Shown: in pieces, positions 9,193 through 49,002 of the stretch | Position numbering within the stretch: position 1 is the stretch's first letter | Layout: each line of letters begins with the position of its first letter | NCBI GenBank assembly: GCA_033002965.1 | Contig: JAURVB010009028.1 | Location: 104,988 to 168,987 of the forward strand | Source: Piper betle | Taxonomy: Eukaryota; Streptophyta; Magnoliopsida; Piperales; Piperaceae | Length of the DNA stretch: 64,000 nucleotides | Reading direction: 5' to 3' | Translations under genes and position numbers: made by a program | The notes under the pieces: model-generated | Told to the model about the DNA's origin: nothing | Database searches by the model: none | Seen by the model: only the letters and a program-made list of their open reading frames with translations

Positions 9193-11390
9193 CTGACGCC
9201 CCTCCCTCGACCTCGCCTACATTTCCCCCTACCTAGCGCCATTGTCGAGGCTGATTGTGAGTCCGATCGGAGCGACCGACTGCCCCTACCAAACTCGATG
9301 TTGCTGTCGGTGGTCATCATTGCCACAGCCGCCCTTGTCGTCACCACCATTGGGTCGAGCTCGCCGGTACCCTGATTGCCTTGTCGGAATAGTTGCAGGA
9401 AAACCTCCAGAACCCGCCAAAAAGCTTCTGGAACCCCGCCAGAAGACCGGATTCACCGAAATTTGTCGGAAATCACTTGAGCTTCCACTGAATCCCTCTG
9501 GTCGAACCCTATCAAACTTCGGATGCCACAGGGTGCCGAATTCAAGCCACGAACCGCACAAGGTATAATTTATTTTAATTTAATTATTTAAAAGTAATGA
9601 TTATTAGAACTGCATGCTAGGATGCTCGGATTTAATGATTGACATGTTAGATATTTTTATGTTAATAAAAATATGAATATGTGTGATTGTGGGATATTGA
9701 AACGAATGCTAAAGAATTAATTAGACAGAGTAAATAATTGCTATAATCTAATGCAACGTAGAGTAGGAAAACTCATACTGATTATTATTGATGTGAGTTT
9801 ATAGGATGTGTATGCATCATGAGTGGGCATTAGTATTTAGTTCTAATGTGTAGGAACGAAGTAGGAGCTTGTCGCCTAAGCACATGGACATGCTCGAAGC
9901 TTCTACCAGGTCCATTAGGACACGTTTCTCAGGTTTTATCGCACCATTCTATCAATGATTTGATTTCTAGATTGTCGGATGTGTTAGGTAGATAATTTAT
10001 CGGACCCCACTTAACATAGGTCATCTAGTCTATTACTTTCTTTGGAATTAATAACCCTTGAAGATGAGATCCATTGAATTTGTTTTCGAAAATAAAATCC
10101 ACCTCAAATTGCCTTTGTGCCTATTATAATAAATCCCGACCCAACCCTATAAATAGTTTTTACCGAGCTTTTAGTGAGACAAGAAGAGGTGAATTGACTC
10201 GCACGTACCATGGGCGGGTGCCATGTCACTCAAAGTGGGCTCTGGATTAGTGAGCGAAGTGTTCCATTCCTGAGGAATCCTGATAACTCCATGTTTGAGT
10301 GCCTCATACCCAGAGGACATGGAGGTTTAGAGGTATTATTAAGTAGAGTGTGTGTCTGGACTCATGGTTCAAAGAGTACTGAAGGCGTATTCCTAAGAGT
10401 ACTTGGCCTACGTGCTCAAGGCCAGGAGAAATATGGAGGTTTGGAAAAAGATTAGGACAAAAGGTTTCCCAAGAGTGGGATTAGAAAAGTATTGCCGAGA
10501 GTGGCACAGTACCAGCTAGATTGAGACGTTGTTGAGTCAGCAACTCAATGGCTCCTTTGTAGTTGCCCTTATGAGAGTTTTGAGGAAGATATATGATTGT
10601 TTGCTTTCCATGAGAGTTAGCTCTCATGTTTTAGTTTGATATTAGTTATTTCCGGACCAGTGACAATAGTTGCTAACGTTTTCTTACTATATATGTAGGT
10701 AAGGAAGATGAATGGAATATGCCGGCTAGGATAGAGGAGTAGCGTTTGGATTGCACACATATACCTAGCGTTGCGTCGACTTTTGCGTAAGATGTGATGT
10801 GGGTTGAATGATGCTTGTGGATATACATGTGTTTGTGAGGCTCGTATGCCTTACTTTAGAAATGTTTGGACTCTTTTAGAATTGTTTTGGAAATGTTTTG
10901 GGAAAAGTTTTAAATGTTCAAGAATGATTTACTATGCTAAGATGAAAATGAACCAAATGTGATAAGCATGATTTGTAGGTGGGGCGAGACCCTGATTGTG
11001 ACATGTGTTTATGTTTTGAATCTATTGTGGTGTAAATTATTGTTTTTATATATATACTATATAATGCCGTGTTGTAACAGGTCGCCCTTTATTGCACTTT
11101 TAAAGGAGATTCTCTCTGTTTTATTCAAGAATTTTGCATAATTTTTGTTTGCTATTTTAATTATTTTTAATGTGACCATCATCATGACATTCATGTGGCA
11201 TCTTGCTAGGGTTTGGATCTCATTCATACATTGATTCGCTGCATTAGCGGCGTACTCCATCTTGAGATGTCGAGAGGGTTATATTGTAGCGGTTTTGGTT
11301 TTGGGTCAACTAAATTAATCGGTTTACGAGTAGTTCGAAATTGTAACAGTTCCAGTTTGGCTTGAGAGTGAACTAGATTATGGTGTTACA
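9193..11390 (+). mobile_element. right piece of older long-LTR copy B
   Basis: This continues the element interrupted at 6327. It holds the rest of the GC-rich block (to about 9565, ending before GTATAATTTATTTT), then the family's AT-rich middle and the CTATAAATAG promoter motif (10147-10156). Further landmarks are the TGATAACTCCA block, a TATATGTAGGTAAGG block (about 10692) and a terminal TGGTGTTACA (11381-11390). Substitutions relative to copy C are frequent, so it is clearly older than the LTR inserted in it. Confidence 0.75.
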
Positions 11391-11394
11391 GAAA

Positions 11395-13520
11395 CATATA
11401 TCATATCATATTATATTAGCCTACCTTGCATTACATCACATCATTCTCAATATAATGATAACATAAACAAAGCATTAACATTCTATCGTCTGAGATGTGT
11501 GTGTGCAAGAGATCACTGCTCCTCCATCCAGGCTAGTATGTCCAACCCATTCCCATCACCTTTATATATATAATAAACACATTAGTAACGAGTGTTATTG
11601 GTCCAAAAATATAACTAATATCAAGCTCGCTATGAGAGCAAACTTTCACATGAAGAAAAACATTCATATATTTCACCAGAATTCTCTAAAGGGTACCTAC
11701 TAAGGAGCCACTGAGCTGCGGACCTGGTAGCATCCCGAACCGAATGCTCTGCTGATGCTGATGCCTCTCTTGACATTTTCTCATTTCATTTTCTGGTCCC
11801 TCGGCACTACTAGTATATCCTAAGCTCTCTCATTTCCTCCATAATTCTCCTGACCATGAGCATGAAAGCCAAATACTCTCAGGCAGTGCCTTTAGTACCC
11901 TTTGAACCACAAGTCCAAACATGTGCTATATTAAATGGTACTCGTAAACCTCTACGTTCTTCGGGTGTGGAAAGCTCAAACGTAAAGTTGTCAGGATCCC
12001 TCGGGATTGGAACAATCCACTCATTAATTTAGAGCCACGTTTGACTACACGTGCACCTGCTCATAGTACGTGCGAGTCGGTTTTCTATCTCTCGCCTCAC
12101 TGAAAACTTGATAAAACTATATATAGGTTTGGGAAGGGATTTATATAATAGGCCCGAAGACAACTATGTGGTGGATCTTATTTTCGAAAACATACTCAAG
12201 GGATCTTATCTTCGAGGGTTACTAATCCAAAAAACTGATTGATTAAATGACTTGGGTTAAGTGGATCCGATAAAACTCCACTTAAATTGTCCTATATGTA
12301 ATAAAACAATACACAATAGAATATAGCGTAACATAGGAAATGAGTCTTAAATGGACCTGGTAGAAGCTCCAATCGTGTCTACGCGCCTTGGCATACTCCG
12401 TACCTACATATTAAATCTAGAAGCTAACACTCGGAATCGTGCCACATTCTATAGCATACACACACCATATCATACATCAATCACACATGAATTTTCCTAC
12501 GCTTCTTTATTTTAGATTATGATAATTATTTCGATGTCGTTGTATTAGATTACGATAATTATTTAGTTTACCTAATTAGTTCTTTAGCCCTTGTTTTAAT
12601 ACACTTCAATCAATCAAATTTCATATTTTTATTTATAATAAAATAACAAACTCGTCAATTCATTAATCCTATCATGTTGTGTTAATAATTATCACCATTA
12701 ATAAATTAAGTCGGAGTTAATTATACCTTGCATCATTAGGTAATCGCGATGGCTAGGGTTCTCGGAGCTTGAATTCGGCGTTCGACAGTGTCCAAAGTTT
12801 GATCAGATTAAACTAGATGAGTTTGGCGGAAGATCTGGCCAGGATGGGTGGCATTGAGGCTCTGCTCCGGTCGGGAAAGGTCATAGGAGGGTCGGTGACA
12901 TTGAGGTGGCGACTCGATGGTGGCGACGATAATCACCGGCGGCAGAAGTGGCGACAGGTAAAGGGGTGGCATCGAAGGTTGAGAGGGAAGACGAGTGGTT
13001 GAGGGGAGAAAATGAGTAGTTGGGGGGGGGGAACGAATGGTCAGGGGAAGAAAACGAATGATCGGGAGAAGGTCGGGGGTCATCTCGTAAATAAAACTTG
13101 ACTCGACTTCGACTTAAGTAAAAAATAATAACTAACTCGTAATAATTCTTAAAAAATCCAGAAAAATAGGGAAAAATCCTATAAAACATAATACACACCG
13201 TATGACATACTTTATAACTAATAACCCACCCAAATTGTCTATAATATATCCTAATGCGTTATTCAACCTAAAAATAATTTTACGACCTAATATTAAAATA
13301 AATAAAGAAAATCTGGGTGCACTCTTATATATTCTAATAATTCATTTTACTGCCCTATTATTACGTTACTATCGTATGTTTAGGCACACATGATTCTCAT
13401 GATTCATAATATATTCGGCTTCGGTTCGGTATGTGTATTTTAAAATTAATCTAATTAAAAATAATAGTCAAAACGATTAATTTTAATTATAAAATCCTGA
13501 CTCGAATTACAGATTTTACA
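11395..13520 (-). mobile_element. inverted long-LTR copy D
   Basis: Read on the minus strand, the family landmarks appear in normal order. The 5' terminus TGTAAAAT lies at 13520-13513. Then follow the GATT...ATACGAACT-like AT-rich leader, a reduced GC-rich block (about 13080-12740), the TCTACCAGGTCC block (about 12366), TGAGCTTTCCACACC (about 11965) and the GGAGGAGCAGTGATC block (about 11515). The 3' end is not clear and seems truncated against copy B. No 5-bp duplication could be identified. Confidence 0.65.
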
Positions 13521-14082
13521 AAAAAAAAAAAAAGATTTTAAGCTCAATGGCAAATCCGGCAGAGGAGGTGGGGATCAGGCGAGGTGTGGTTTGGCCGCGA
13601 GGTGATAGTTTTCGGTTTTATTTTATTTATTTATTGTAATCGAGTGGTCTTAATTAAGATGGGCTCGCAAAGCTAACCCGGTAAATATTTGCAGAATACA
13701 ACGTATTTAAAATACCCATTATATCAAATGGGCCGGTATAATAATAATAACAAGGTAGGTAAAATTATTGGGCTCACTCTCACTTACCTGTCTCCGGCTA
13801 CACTGCGCTCCGCCGGAGACACCGCCGGCCTCCGCCGGAGATACCGCCGGCCTCCGCTGCCGCCGCAGACACCTTCAACCGCCGCCGTGGTCGTCGCGGC
13901 GCAAACAAGTCTGCTGTAAGCCCTGCGCTCGAATTCTCCGGTAATCGCTGCTGCTGCGGATCCGGTTTTGCGCGCCATTTCTTAGACTGCAGGAGTTCTA
14001 GGGTTCTTCAATGGCGTCGTTTTCGATCCGTGAAACGAAAATTTGCGATTTTTGATGGTTCTATGGTCGATTTCAGGTTTCG
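13521..14082 (+). promoter_or_regulatory. promoter and 5' leader of the PICKLE gene
   Basis: The region follows a poly(A) run (13521-13533) that borders LTR copy D. It holds a TGGGCC element (about 13728) of the site II type common in promoters of growth-related plant genes, and another TTGGGCTC nearby. A GC-rich leader follows with a 22-bp unit repeated twice (13808-13829, 13830-13851; core CTCCGCCGGAGA) plus a partial third. A 5'-UTR intron is plausible: donor CCG|GTAATC near 13940 and acceptor GATTTCAG|GTTTCG just before the ATG at 14083. If it is retained, an upstream ATG at 14011 opens a 14-codon frame. Confidence 0.5.
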
Positions 14083-41325
<27,243 letters not shown>

Positions 41326-42769
41326 ATTGTTGACGTTTCTTCTAATCAACCCAGGTATTTCAGTTGATGTTTCATGCTAATTAACCGAGGTAGGTCGAGC
41401 GCAATGAACTAGTAAAAGAAGCTTCCAATTGGCAAATTGTTTAGAACTGATCTTGTATTCAAGTCTGTAATGTAATATATAGATCCACTCAATGCTGGGT
41501 CTAAATCACCGCATATTTATATGCACGATAGGATTACTTGCAAACCCCCCCCCCCCTTGCTCCGCCTATATCTCCCTCAATTCACCCAAAACCTTACTTT
41601 CAATAAATTTTAGGTTTTTTTAAATCAATTCTAAAGTTCATTTTTATGGTTTTTTTTTCAAAATAAATCTTTGTGGGCGAACATTTTTTACTATTAACAC
41701 CCATCTTCCTCTTCTCTAAACTTTCATGTTAATTTAAGAGGGAAAATAACTATTATTATTTTTGACCGAGTGAAAAACGCTCGTGTTGGCTATGTGATGG
41801 ACAAATAATTTTATTTTGTGTAGTTTTAAACCATATTGAAAAGATGAAGCCTTTTGGAGCTAATTTTACTTTTTGTAGTTTTAAACAATATTGAAAAGGT
41901 TAAAGAAGCTTTCTGGAGCCTTTGAAATATAATCTTTAGTCGACCGGTCTCCTCTAATTTAAGTTTTCTTTTAACGGAGGACTGTGAGAATATTTTTCAT
42001 TTATCTTAGCTTTGCGGGGGTGGTTTTTTATTCTTTAAAAATGGCATTTAGATATTCGACTAAAACAAGAGTTATTAAAGTCAATTATAATAGGGATTAA
42101 ATTTCTTAAGCTTCTAATTCAATATTTTGAAGATAAAAGTTTGTCGATGCTAGTTAGTACTTTGGGGGATCTTATTATTTGTCAATATAACAATTGTGAA
42201 TAAAATTTACCTTGCTTTCATCGTATATGTGAAAATTGATTATATTTTTATATTTCCTACATTTATTATGTTAGTGAGAGACAATGATGACTCTTTCAAT
42301 TAAAAGGTAAATTATGAATATAAATTTAAGAGTTGCTCTAAATGTAATTCTTTTGATCATGCGGACATGCATTACCATATACAATAAGTAATGAGCAAGT
42401 TGTTTCGACTTCATATATTCTTCAAAATAATCTCACTTCAATGCATATTTCTTCGTTTACCAGCTCTTACACTTTAAAGAGTGAGCAAAATAAACTAGTT
42501 CCCACGCGGGTTGACCCTCAACTTGCTTTAGGTGAAACCCTCTTCCAAACCCATAATGTGACATTCAAATTTTCATTGAACCAAATATCCCGTACGAGAG
42601 ATTGTGGCTCCTCTCTTTAATCATGAAAGTCAAAATCAGTAGAATGTGATAGCACATTTCAAATCAGCTTATAAGATTTTTAAGTGTTAAAAATTTACTT
42701 AAAAAATCATAAAAAGTTGGCTCGAATTTCAAAATCCAAGGTGGTTGCCGAAAATAAGGAGGACAAGCC
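41326..42769. other. PICKLE 3' UTR and intergenic DNA
   Basis: The 3' UTR probably runs to around 41480-41520, where AATGTAATATATAGATCC and AT-rich sequence could serve polyadenylation. A C10-type run sits at 41547-41557. The rest is AT-rich, with no gene or structured repeat that I recognise. Confidence 0.5.
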
Positions 42770-45700
42770 CCCTTTTCTTTATGGTTAGTTTGAGAGCTAG
42801 GAATGTTTGCGGCCTCTCTCATCGAGCAAAGATCCTGGATATCTTCAATCTATCAAGTTAAGAAAATTAAAGTAAAATTTTTTTGTAAACTCCAAAGAGG
42901 TTTTATTAGAGGATGATAGATTAAGCATAATTATTTTTCAGACCCTTCGGTCGTATTCTAATTTTGTGAAACCCTGTAATTTTTAAAATCACCAAGTTAG
43001 AAGATAGTGATTAATTTATCAATTGTCGAGTTTTGAATCTTCAGGATGACTTTGAATTTTATTTCACCATGATCTATGTTTTAAACTTATACCAACAGAG
43101 ACAAGAGTTATAGTAAAATCTTTTATGTGTCAAACCCCTATTCACCTTCTTTGGATCCTTATGGGTGACTTCAACTATATTAGAAGTAATAATGAGCATC
43201 TAGGTGGTGTTGATATTCCTCGTTAACATCTTGAGTAATTTAATAATTTCATCTTTTCAATGGATCTCATTGACATTCTTTACAATTCTAATTTTAGGTG
43301 GAGTAACAAGCATATTTATGACACTATTATTTACAGGAAACTTGATAGAGGCCTTGTAATGATCTTTGGATGATGAAATTTTCTAACAGGTATATTAATT
43401 GTCTACTTCCATGATCCTTCGATCATTTTCCTATTCTCTTTAAGCTAAAGGACTGTCGGCCCTTTGGTTCAAAACCATTCTACTTCTTCACTATGTGGCT
43501 TCAAGATGACTCAATCAAGAGTATCATTCAACATACATGGTTTGCCCATATTGTTGAAAATATTTAATTTATTCTCTTTAAAAGTTCCAAGGTGTTAAAG
43601 TGGTCTTAAAAACTTGAAATATTAAGATTTTTGGTAAAATTAATGTGAGATTGAGCAATGCACAATTGTTCTTCCAAGATGTTTAGCAAATGTTTTCCAT
43701 GAATCCTATAGATACTTCATTGCTTGAAGACGAAAAATTAGCCCGTCTTAATTTGCCTCAAGAGGAAGACATTAGAAAAATTCTACCAAATAGGCTAAGA
43801 GAAGAGGATAGAAATTCTCTGTTCTTTCACTCCACGGTTGCCTCTCACATCCTAAAAAATCATATTCATGAGATTGTGGATCCACATGGGAATAAACTTT
43901 CCGATTGAAGCCGAGAGGTTCTTCGAAGATTTGTTTACCCCTTTATCTTCTGATTTTCCTTTATTTATTCCTTTGCAACGCAAGTTGACTCATGAATAAG
44001 TTTTTATGTTGACTCGTGGGGTTAGTAATGATGAAATTGAAGTTATTATCTTTAGTGCTCCAAATAACAAAGCTCTTGGCCTAGATGGTTTCATCAAAGA
44101 ATTCTTTATTTTTTATTGGGAAATTATTATTAAAGACCTTATATTGGCCATCAAACACTTCTTCAAATAAGGTAAACTACTCCGAACACTAAATCATTGA
44201 TTCTCTTCCCTCATTCCCAAAATTCCAAATGCTAGATTTTTTAGCACTTCAGGTTTATTTCCCTATGCAACTTGGTTTATAAATATATCTCTAAAATTAT
44301 AGCTATCAACTTGCTCTTATTTTGCCTTTTTTTATTAGCTTAAATCAGTCAGCATTCTTGAAGGGTAAGTTGATAAATAAAAATATCTTATTGACCTATG
44401 AACTAATGAGGAATTTTCACTACTTAAAAGAGCCAAAAAGGTTTTGTATCAAAGTTGATTTGAGAATGGCCTTTGATAAAGTTCGGTGGGATTTCTTATT
44501 TTTGGTCCTTCGTAATTTGGGGTTTAACAATGTTTAGATTGATTGAATTTCTGATTGTGCCACCATTCCATCCTTTAGTGTTATGATAAATGAATGCAAT
44601 TTCAATTTTTTCAAAAGCAAAAGTGGTCTTTGACAAGGTTGACCTCTTTCGCCGCTCCTCTTTATTCTTTGTATGGGAGCACTATGGTTATGCTTGAATC
44701 TAAGGAATCAGAAGGCCTTATCATACCTCCTAAGACAAAGAATGCACCAAATATTTCTCACTTAATATTTGTCGATGATCTCTTGATTTTCCCGAAGACT
44801 CTCCTCTCACAACACAACATATAAAATCTTTTTTGCATGACTTTGGTACCTTTTTGGTGTTTTAAGCAAATATTATGAAAAATTCTATATTCTTCTCTCA
44901 TGCTTGCGTCTATAAAGAAGACATTCATGGTTTGTTTAGTTATTACATTGGAGTGCCCCCTATTCGTTATTTGGGTCTGCATCTTAGTTCAAAGAAGCTT
45001 TCTTATTCCATGTGTATTCCTTTCATTGACAAGATCAGGGCTAAAATCCAAGGATGGAAATCACATCTATTATCTTATGCCGGCCGCCTCCAACTCTTAA
45101 AATTCTTCTTCTATGACATGTCTCACTATTGGACCTTCACTTTCATACTTCCAAAGCATGTTCTAAAGTTCATTATTAAATTATTCTCTTCATTCTTGTG
45201 GAGAGGAACATTAGTGTCAAGGCCTTCCACAATGTTAGCTGGATGCGGAAGGCGATCTTGGTATTCGAGATATTTTGAGGTTAGCAAAGCTGGACTAGAA
45301 AAGTTGTTTTGATGAATGTTAACAAATAAAAATAGTTTATGGGTGAAGTAGATTCATAAAGTTTTTTACATGGCAGATCTATATTGGTTGTGCATATAAA
45401 TTGTGGGTCTCACACTTAGAATAATATTATTTCCTTAGTAGGAAAAATATTTCATGGTTGTTTCTATAGAATTGGCAATGAGATGAAGACATTCACTCGG
45501 CTTGACCCTTGACTTACTCATTGCCCCCTTATCGAAAGACTCAGTCATCAGACAACTACAAATCTTGGGAGAAACACTTCTCACACTATATCTCAATCCA
45601 TCATTTAAGGTTTTTTACCCTCACTTTTGATACTATGAGCACAAAAAAAGCTCTAAACTTTTTAAATGAGAATACTCATTTCTTATCTCATGCGGATGAT

Positions 45701-46356
45701 AGCATAGAGTGGTTATCCTATATAAAAAAATTTATTTCAAGAGTTGTTAGAATTTTTTGAGACTTCCTTCTTTAAGAGTGTCATGACACCCTATTGTTTG
45801 GTCTAAATATAGAACAAACCGACTTGCTTTCATTGCTTGGTTAGTCATGTCATATGAGATCTTAACTCTATACAATCTTCAAAAGAGAGGACTTCATCTC
45901 ACAACAGATGTTTTCTTTGTGAGGCTTGCATGGAAACTAGAGATCATATATTCTTTTCATGCTCTTATGGTAAACAAATTTGGAAACTAGTCCTTCAAAA
46001 ATGTCGCATACTCAGAGATAAATATGACTTTTTACCGTTTGTTTGTAAAACAAACATACAAGTCTTCTCCTCAAACCTCTTCTTCCTGCTTATGTCTCTT
46101 CCATTTAGTATGAGCAAATTAAAAGAATATTTTAAGATTTCAAAATGCACCATAGTTCGCAAGTTATATTTATTATTTTTTGAGTACAGCCTGCATTGGA
46201 AGTCCTAAACTACAAACAGGGAATCATTGATTATCGTGATTTCCCTTTGAACTTTTGGTTGTAATTTTGCAAGAATTTTTGGAGTTCATTTCTCTTTTGT
46301 ATTTCTTTGCCCTTTGGGGGGGTTTTGAAATAAAATTTTACTTTATCAAAAAAATT
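42770..46356 (+). mobile_element. decayed L1-type LINE (L1-c) downstream of PICKLE
   Basis: From about 42780 the plus strand shows a mutated endonuclease start (RNVCGLSHRAKILDIFNL). An endonuclease C-terminal part follows near 43160-43390 (GDFNYIRSNN, WSNKHIYDTIIYRKLDRG). Next are the pre-RT region HSTVASHILKNHIHEI (43825), the reverse transcriptase with FCIKVDLRMAFDKVRWDFLF (44435) and the catalytic-type FVDDLLIF (44768), IRYLGLHLSSKKLSY (44960), LLSYAGRLQLLKFF (45070) and the zinc-binding tail METRDHIFFSCSYGKQIWK (45930). It ends in GCCCTTTGGG...CTTTATCAAAAAAATT at about 46350, a short A-rich tail. ORF1 is absent, so it is 5'-truncated, and many stops and frameshifts disable it. Confidence 0.85.
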
Positions 46357-46394
46357 ACTCGCAAGTTGACATTTGTATATATGCTAATTTTTAT

Positions 46395-47115
46395 AAATAA
46401 TTATAGATGACGCACTAACACAAAATAATAATTTCTATATATAATTGTAGGATATAGAAACTCTTATGTAGCGATTATATTAAAGATACATATAAATATT
46501 TCAAGCTGAAAATCAAATTATCTTTACTACTATTAGCCACTTTTTTTAAGGCGCAACTAGATCTACCTACCGTCTAATTGATATTTCTAGCGGTCCTTGA
46601 CCAGATCTAGCTAGGGGGCAGGTAGGTCCTACTCGCGGTAGACAATCGTGGCCCGGTGCCATGGGGGAGGGTTTTAAGTTTTTTATGAAAATAATAGATA
46701 TGTGGTGTTCTCATAATCAGACGATCCAAGTCTTTGGGGCAAAAATTTTTTACATCTAGCTTAGACAATTGGGATATATATATATTATAAAATGTAATAA
46801 ACATTTTAATAATATTGATCAAGATGGCTAAAAACACACTTGCAAGGTAATTAACAAAATCTAATTACACAATATATTTTTTAAAAAAATAACTTAATAA
46901 AATAATTTTAACAACAATCATATTTCGAATAAAGTTTAAAATATTTCATTAATTTTTCTAACAATAAAAAATTGAATAGTGAACTTCACATAGAATTTAA
47001 CAAAATAAAAATATTTTATTTATATATATATATATATATTTTATATTACTCTTGCATTTTCCTAACTCTTGTATGTCTATCTCCCTCTAACTCTGCAAGA
47101 TTTTTGTGCTATTAA
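46395..47115. repeat. AT-rich repeat R1, copy 1
   Basis: This starts TTTATAAATAATTATAGATG and runs through a GC-containing core (GACCAGATCTAGC, about 46598; GTGGCCCGGTGCCAT, 46647), then AAAATGTAATAAACATTTTA and a (TA)n run. It ends near CAAGATTTTTG (47097). Near-identical order recurs at 54295-55074 and partly at 53398-53615. No terminal repeats or genes are visible, and the class is unknown. Confidence 0.65.
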
Positions 47116-47813
47116 AAAAGGGAAATTGGTTGGTCCACTAAAAGGGTGGCGCCAACGATAGAATGATTGAGTTTTAGCAACATTTGAAGTAATTGTGTTC
47201 AAATAAAAATAAATTAAATATAATATTTTTTTGTATGATCACTCGAATGACTGATGAGTGAATTGCCCATATAAATCATTAACTAATATATGATATTTTT
47301 AAAATTTATTAATAAATTATCAAAAAAATTATTAAATCAAAAGCACATCAACATTAATCTTCAAATTTTCTCATGGAAATATAATATTTGAAACTTTTGC
47401 AGTGGATTTCATATTATAAGGCCTATATGAGTGCCAAAATAGGAGGTTGATAAATTTTATCTTTTTTAAACATCAACTTTAAAAGTGTACTAGTTTAAAA
47501 ATATTTTTAAAATATTTTTAATTCCAATTATTACTTCGATGTTCAAGATAAAGGGTTGATTTAAATATTTATAAGTTCATTGTAACTATTTGTTTTTACA
47601 TTTGTTTATATAAATTTGTAGGTAGTAAGAGCCACTAAATCTCCTAGCCTATATGCCTTTGTCCACAAGTGGTAGGTTTTTGTACGACTCACCCTAATGA
47701 AAAACTCTAACTAATATTTATTTAAATAAGTTAAAAATTAAAACTCACACTACAATAAGCTTAAATTTTAAATAATAAGATGGATTTTAATATTTTAATA
47801 TCTTAGTTATATA
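47116..47813. other. intergenic DNA upstream of the L7 promoter
   Basis: AT-rich, without an open frame or recognisable repeat. Confidence 0.5.
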
Positions 47814-48117
47814 GATTATGTTTGACTTTAAAAAGAAATTTTAATTAGAGGAAAAGATAAATTAAAATAATTTAATTTATTATTTTTTTGTATTTAATTC
47901 CTTTTTATTAATATAAATAAATAAATAAACAGTGAATAAAAATAAATATAAGTAAAAATGAGAAACCTAAGATGTTGTTATGCTATTGGCGTCGGTTGGC
48001 CATGGCCGCCGCCCTCTCTCCCTCTCCATTCTAGTTGTCAACCCTCTCGCCCGTCTTCCCCTTCGGTAACGTATTAGGCGCTACGAAACGTTCAGAGACC
48101 TTCACGGCAGGCAAGCG
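47814..48117 (+). promoter_or_regulatory. promoter and first (non-coding) exon of the ribosomal protein L7 gene
   Basis: The region holds AAACCTAA (47963-47970), a one-base-short form of the telo-box AAACCCTAA typical of plant ribosomal protein promoters. A pyrimidine-rich leader (CCCTCTCTCCCTCTCC, about 48012) follows, then a probable 5'-UTR exon ending GGCAAGCG|GTGAGTTT at 48117/48118. The stretch from 47814 to about 48178 has a diverged duplicate at 53621-54068. Confidence 0.6.
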
Positions 48118-48256
48118 GTGAGTTTATTTTTATTTTATTTTGTTTTTCTTATAATTATTGTTGATATTTTAATATATGGTTGGATTCAATCTTGTTTGAG
48201 GCAGTGAAAAAATATAAAGCAGTGATTTTTTTGTTGTTTTTATTGCTTTGGCACCT

Positions 48257-48950
48257 GAATTAAATGCATCGTTATGGACGAGAGCACTGCTGTTGATGAT
48301 CTAGGATAAAAAACAAAGGGGTACAGCATCATGTTTTCCTTGTCCCTGTATGCAACTTAGAAGTTCACCCTGTTTGCTTTGTCATCTAAACGAACTTTAG
48401 TTTGGCGGAGTAACACCGTTTATATAAGGAAGCTTGTAGAATTAGAAACTGTAAATACGACATAATTAACTGCTGAAAAGGCCCATCATGTGAATACTAA
48501 CTGTCATTACAATTGGTGAATATTCTTTCTTGTTCGAGGTGATTGGAAAATGTAATATAGCTCTAGTATTCACTGCATTATTATGGAGGAGAGCCTTACT
48601 TGGTGGTTGATATAAGATAAAAAACAAAGGGGTACAGCATCATGTTTTCTTTGTCCCTGTCTCCAACTTCGAAGTTCACCCTGTAGAAGCTTTGTCATCT
48701 AAGCAAGCTTTAGTTTGGCGCAGTAACACTGTTTATATAAAGAAGCTTGTAGAATTAGAAATTGAGAAGTAAGTGATGGAAATACGACGACATAAGTAAC
48801 TGCTTAAAAAGCCCATCATGTTAATACTATCTGTCATTACAATTGGTGAATATTCATTCTTGTTCGAGGTGATGGGAAAATGTAATATGGCTCTAGTATT
48901 CAATGCATTGTTATGGAGGAGGAGTTTTACGTTGATGGCTGTAGGCTAAC
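48257..48950. repeat. tandem duplication (311-330 bp units) inside the L7 5'-UTR intron
   Basis: Two near-complete units and a partial third share, in order, a GCATcGTTATGGA block (48266, 48576, 48905), GGGGTACAGCATCATG (48319, 48630), GTTTATATAA and CATTACAATTGGTGAATATTC, and a TTCGAGGTGAT...TGTAATAT block. Offsets are 311 and about 330 bases. The third unit breaks off shortly before the intron acceptor and start codon. Confidence 0.85.
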
Positions 48951-49002
48951 CCTTTGGCTTTTTTGTCTTTTATGTTTTTCTTATAAGAAGATTGTGTTAC
49001 AT

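Noticed and set aside
9123..9568. Overlapping GC-rich frames on both strands
   Set aside because: These belong to the GC-rich block of LTR copy B and have no conserved protein.
44322..45312. LINE L1-c considered as an active reverse transcriptase
   Set aside because: Although FVDDLLIF is kept, the frame is cut by many stops and shifts and ORF1 is missing.
48913..49002. Upstream in-frame ATG as the L7 start
   Set aside because: It lies in a repeat unit before a good polypyrimidine tract and acceptor (TTATAAG), while the protein from 49003 begins like the family (MADEE).
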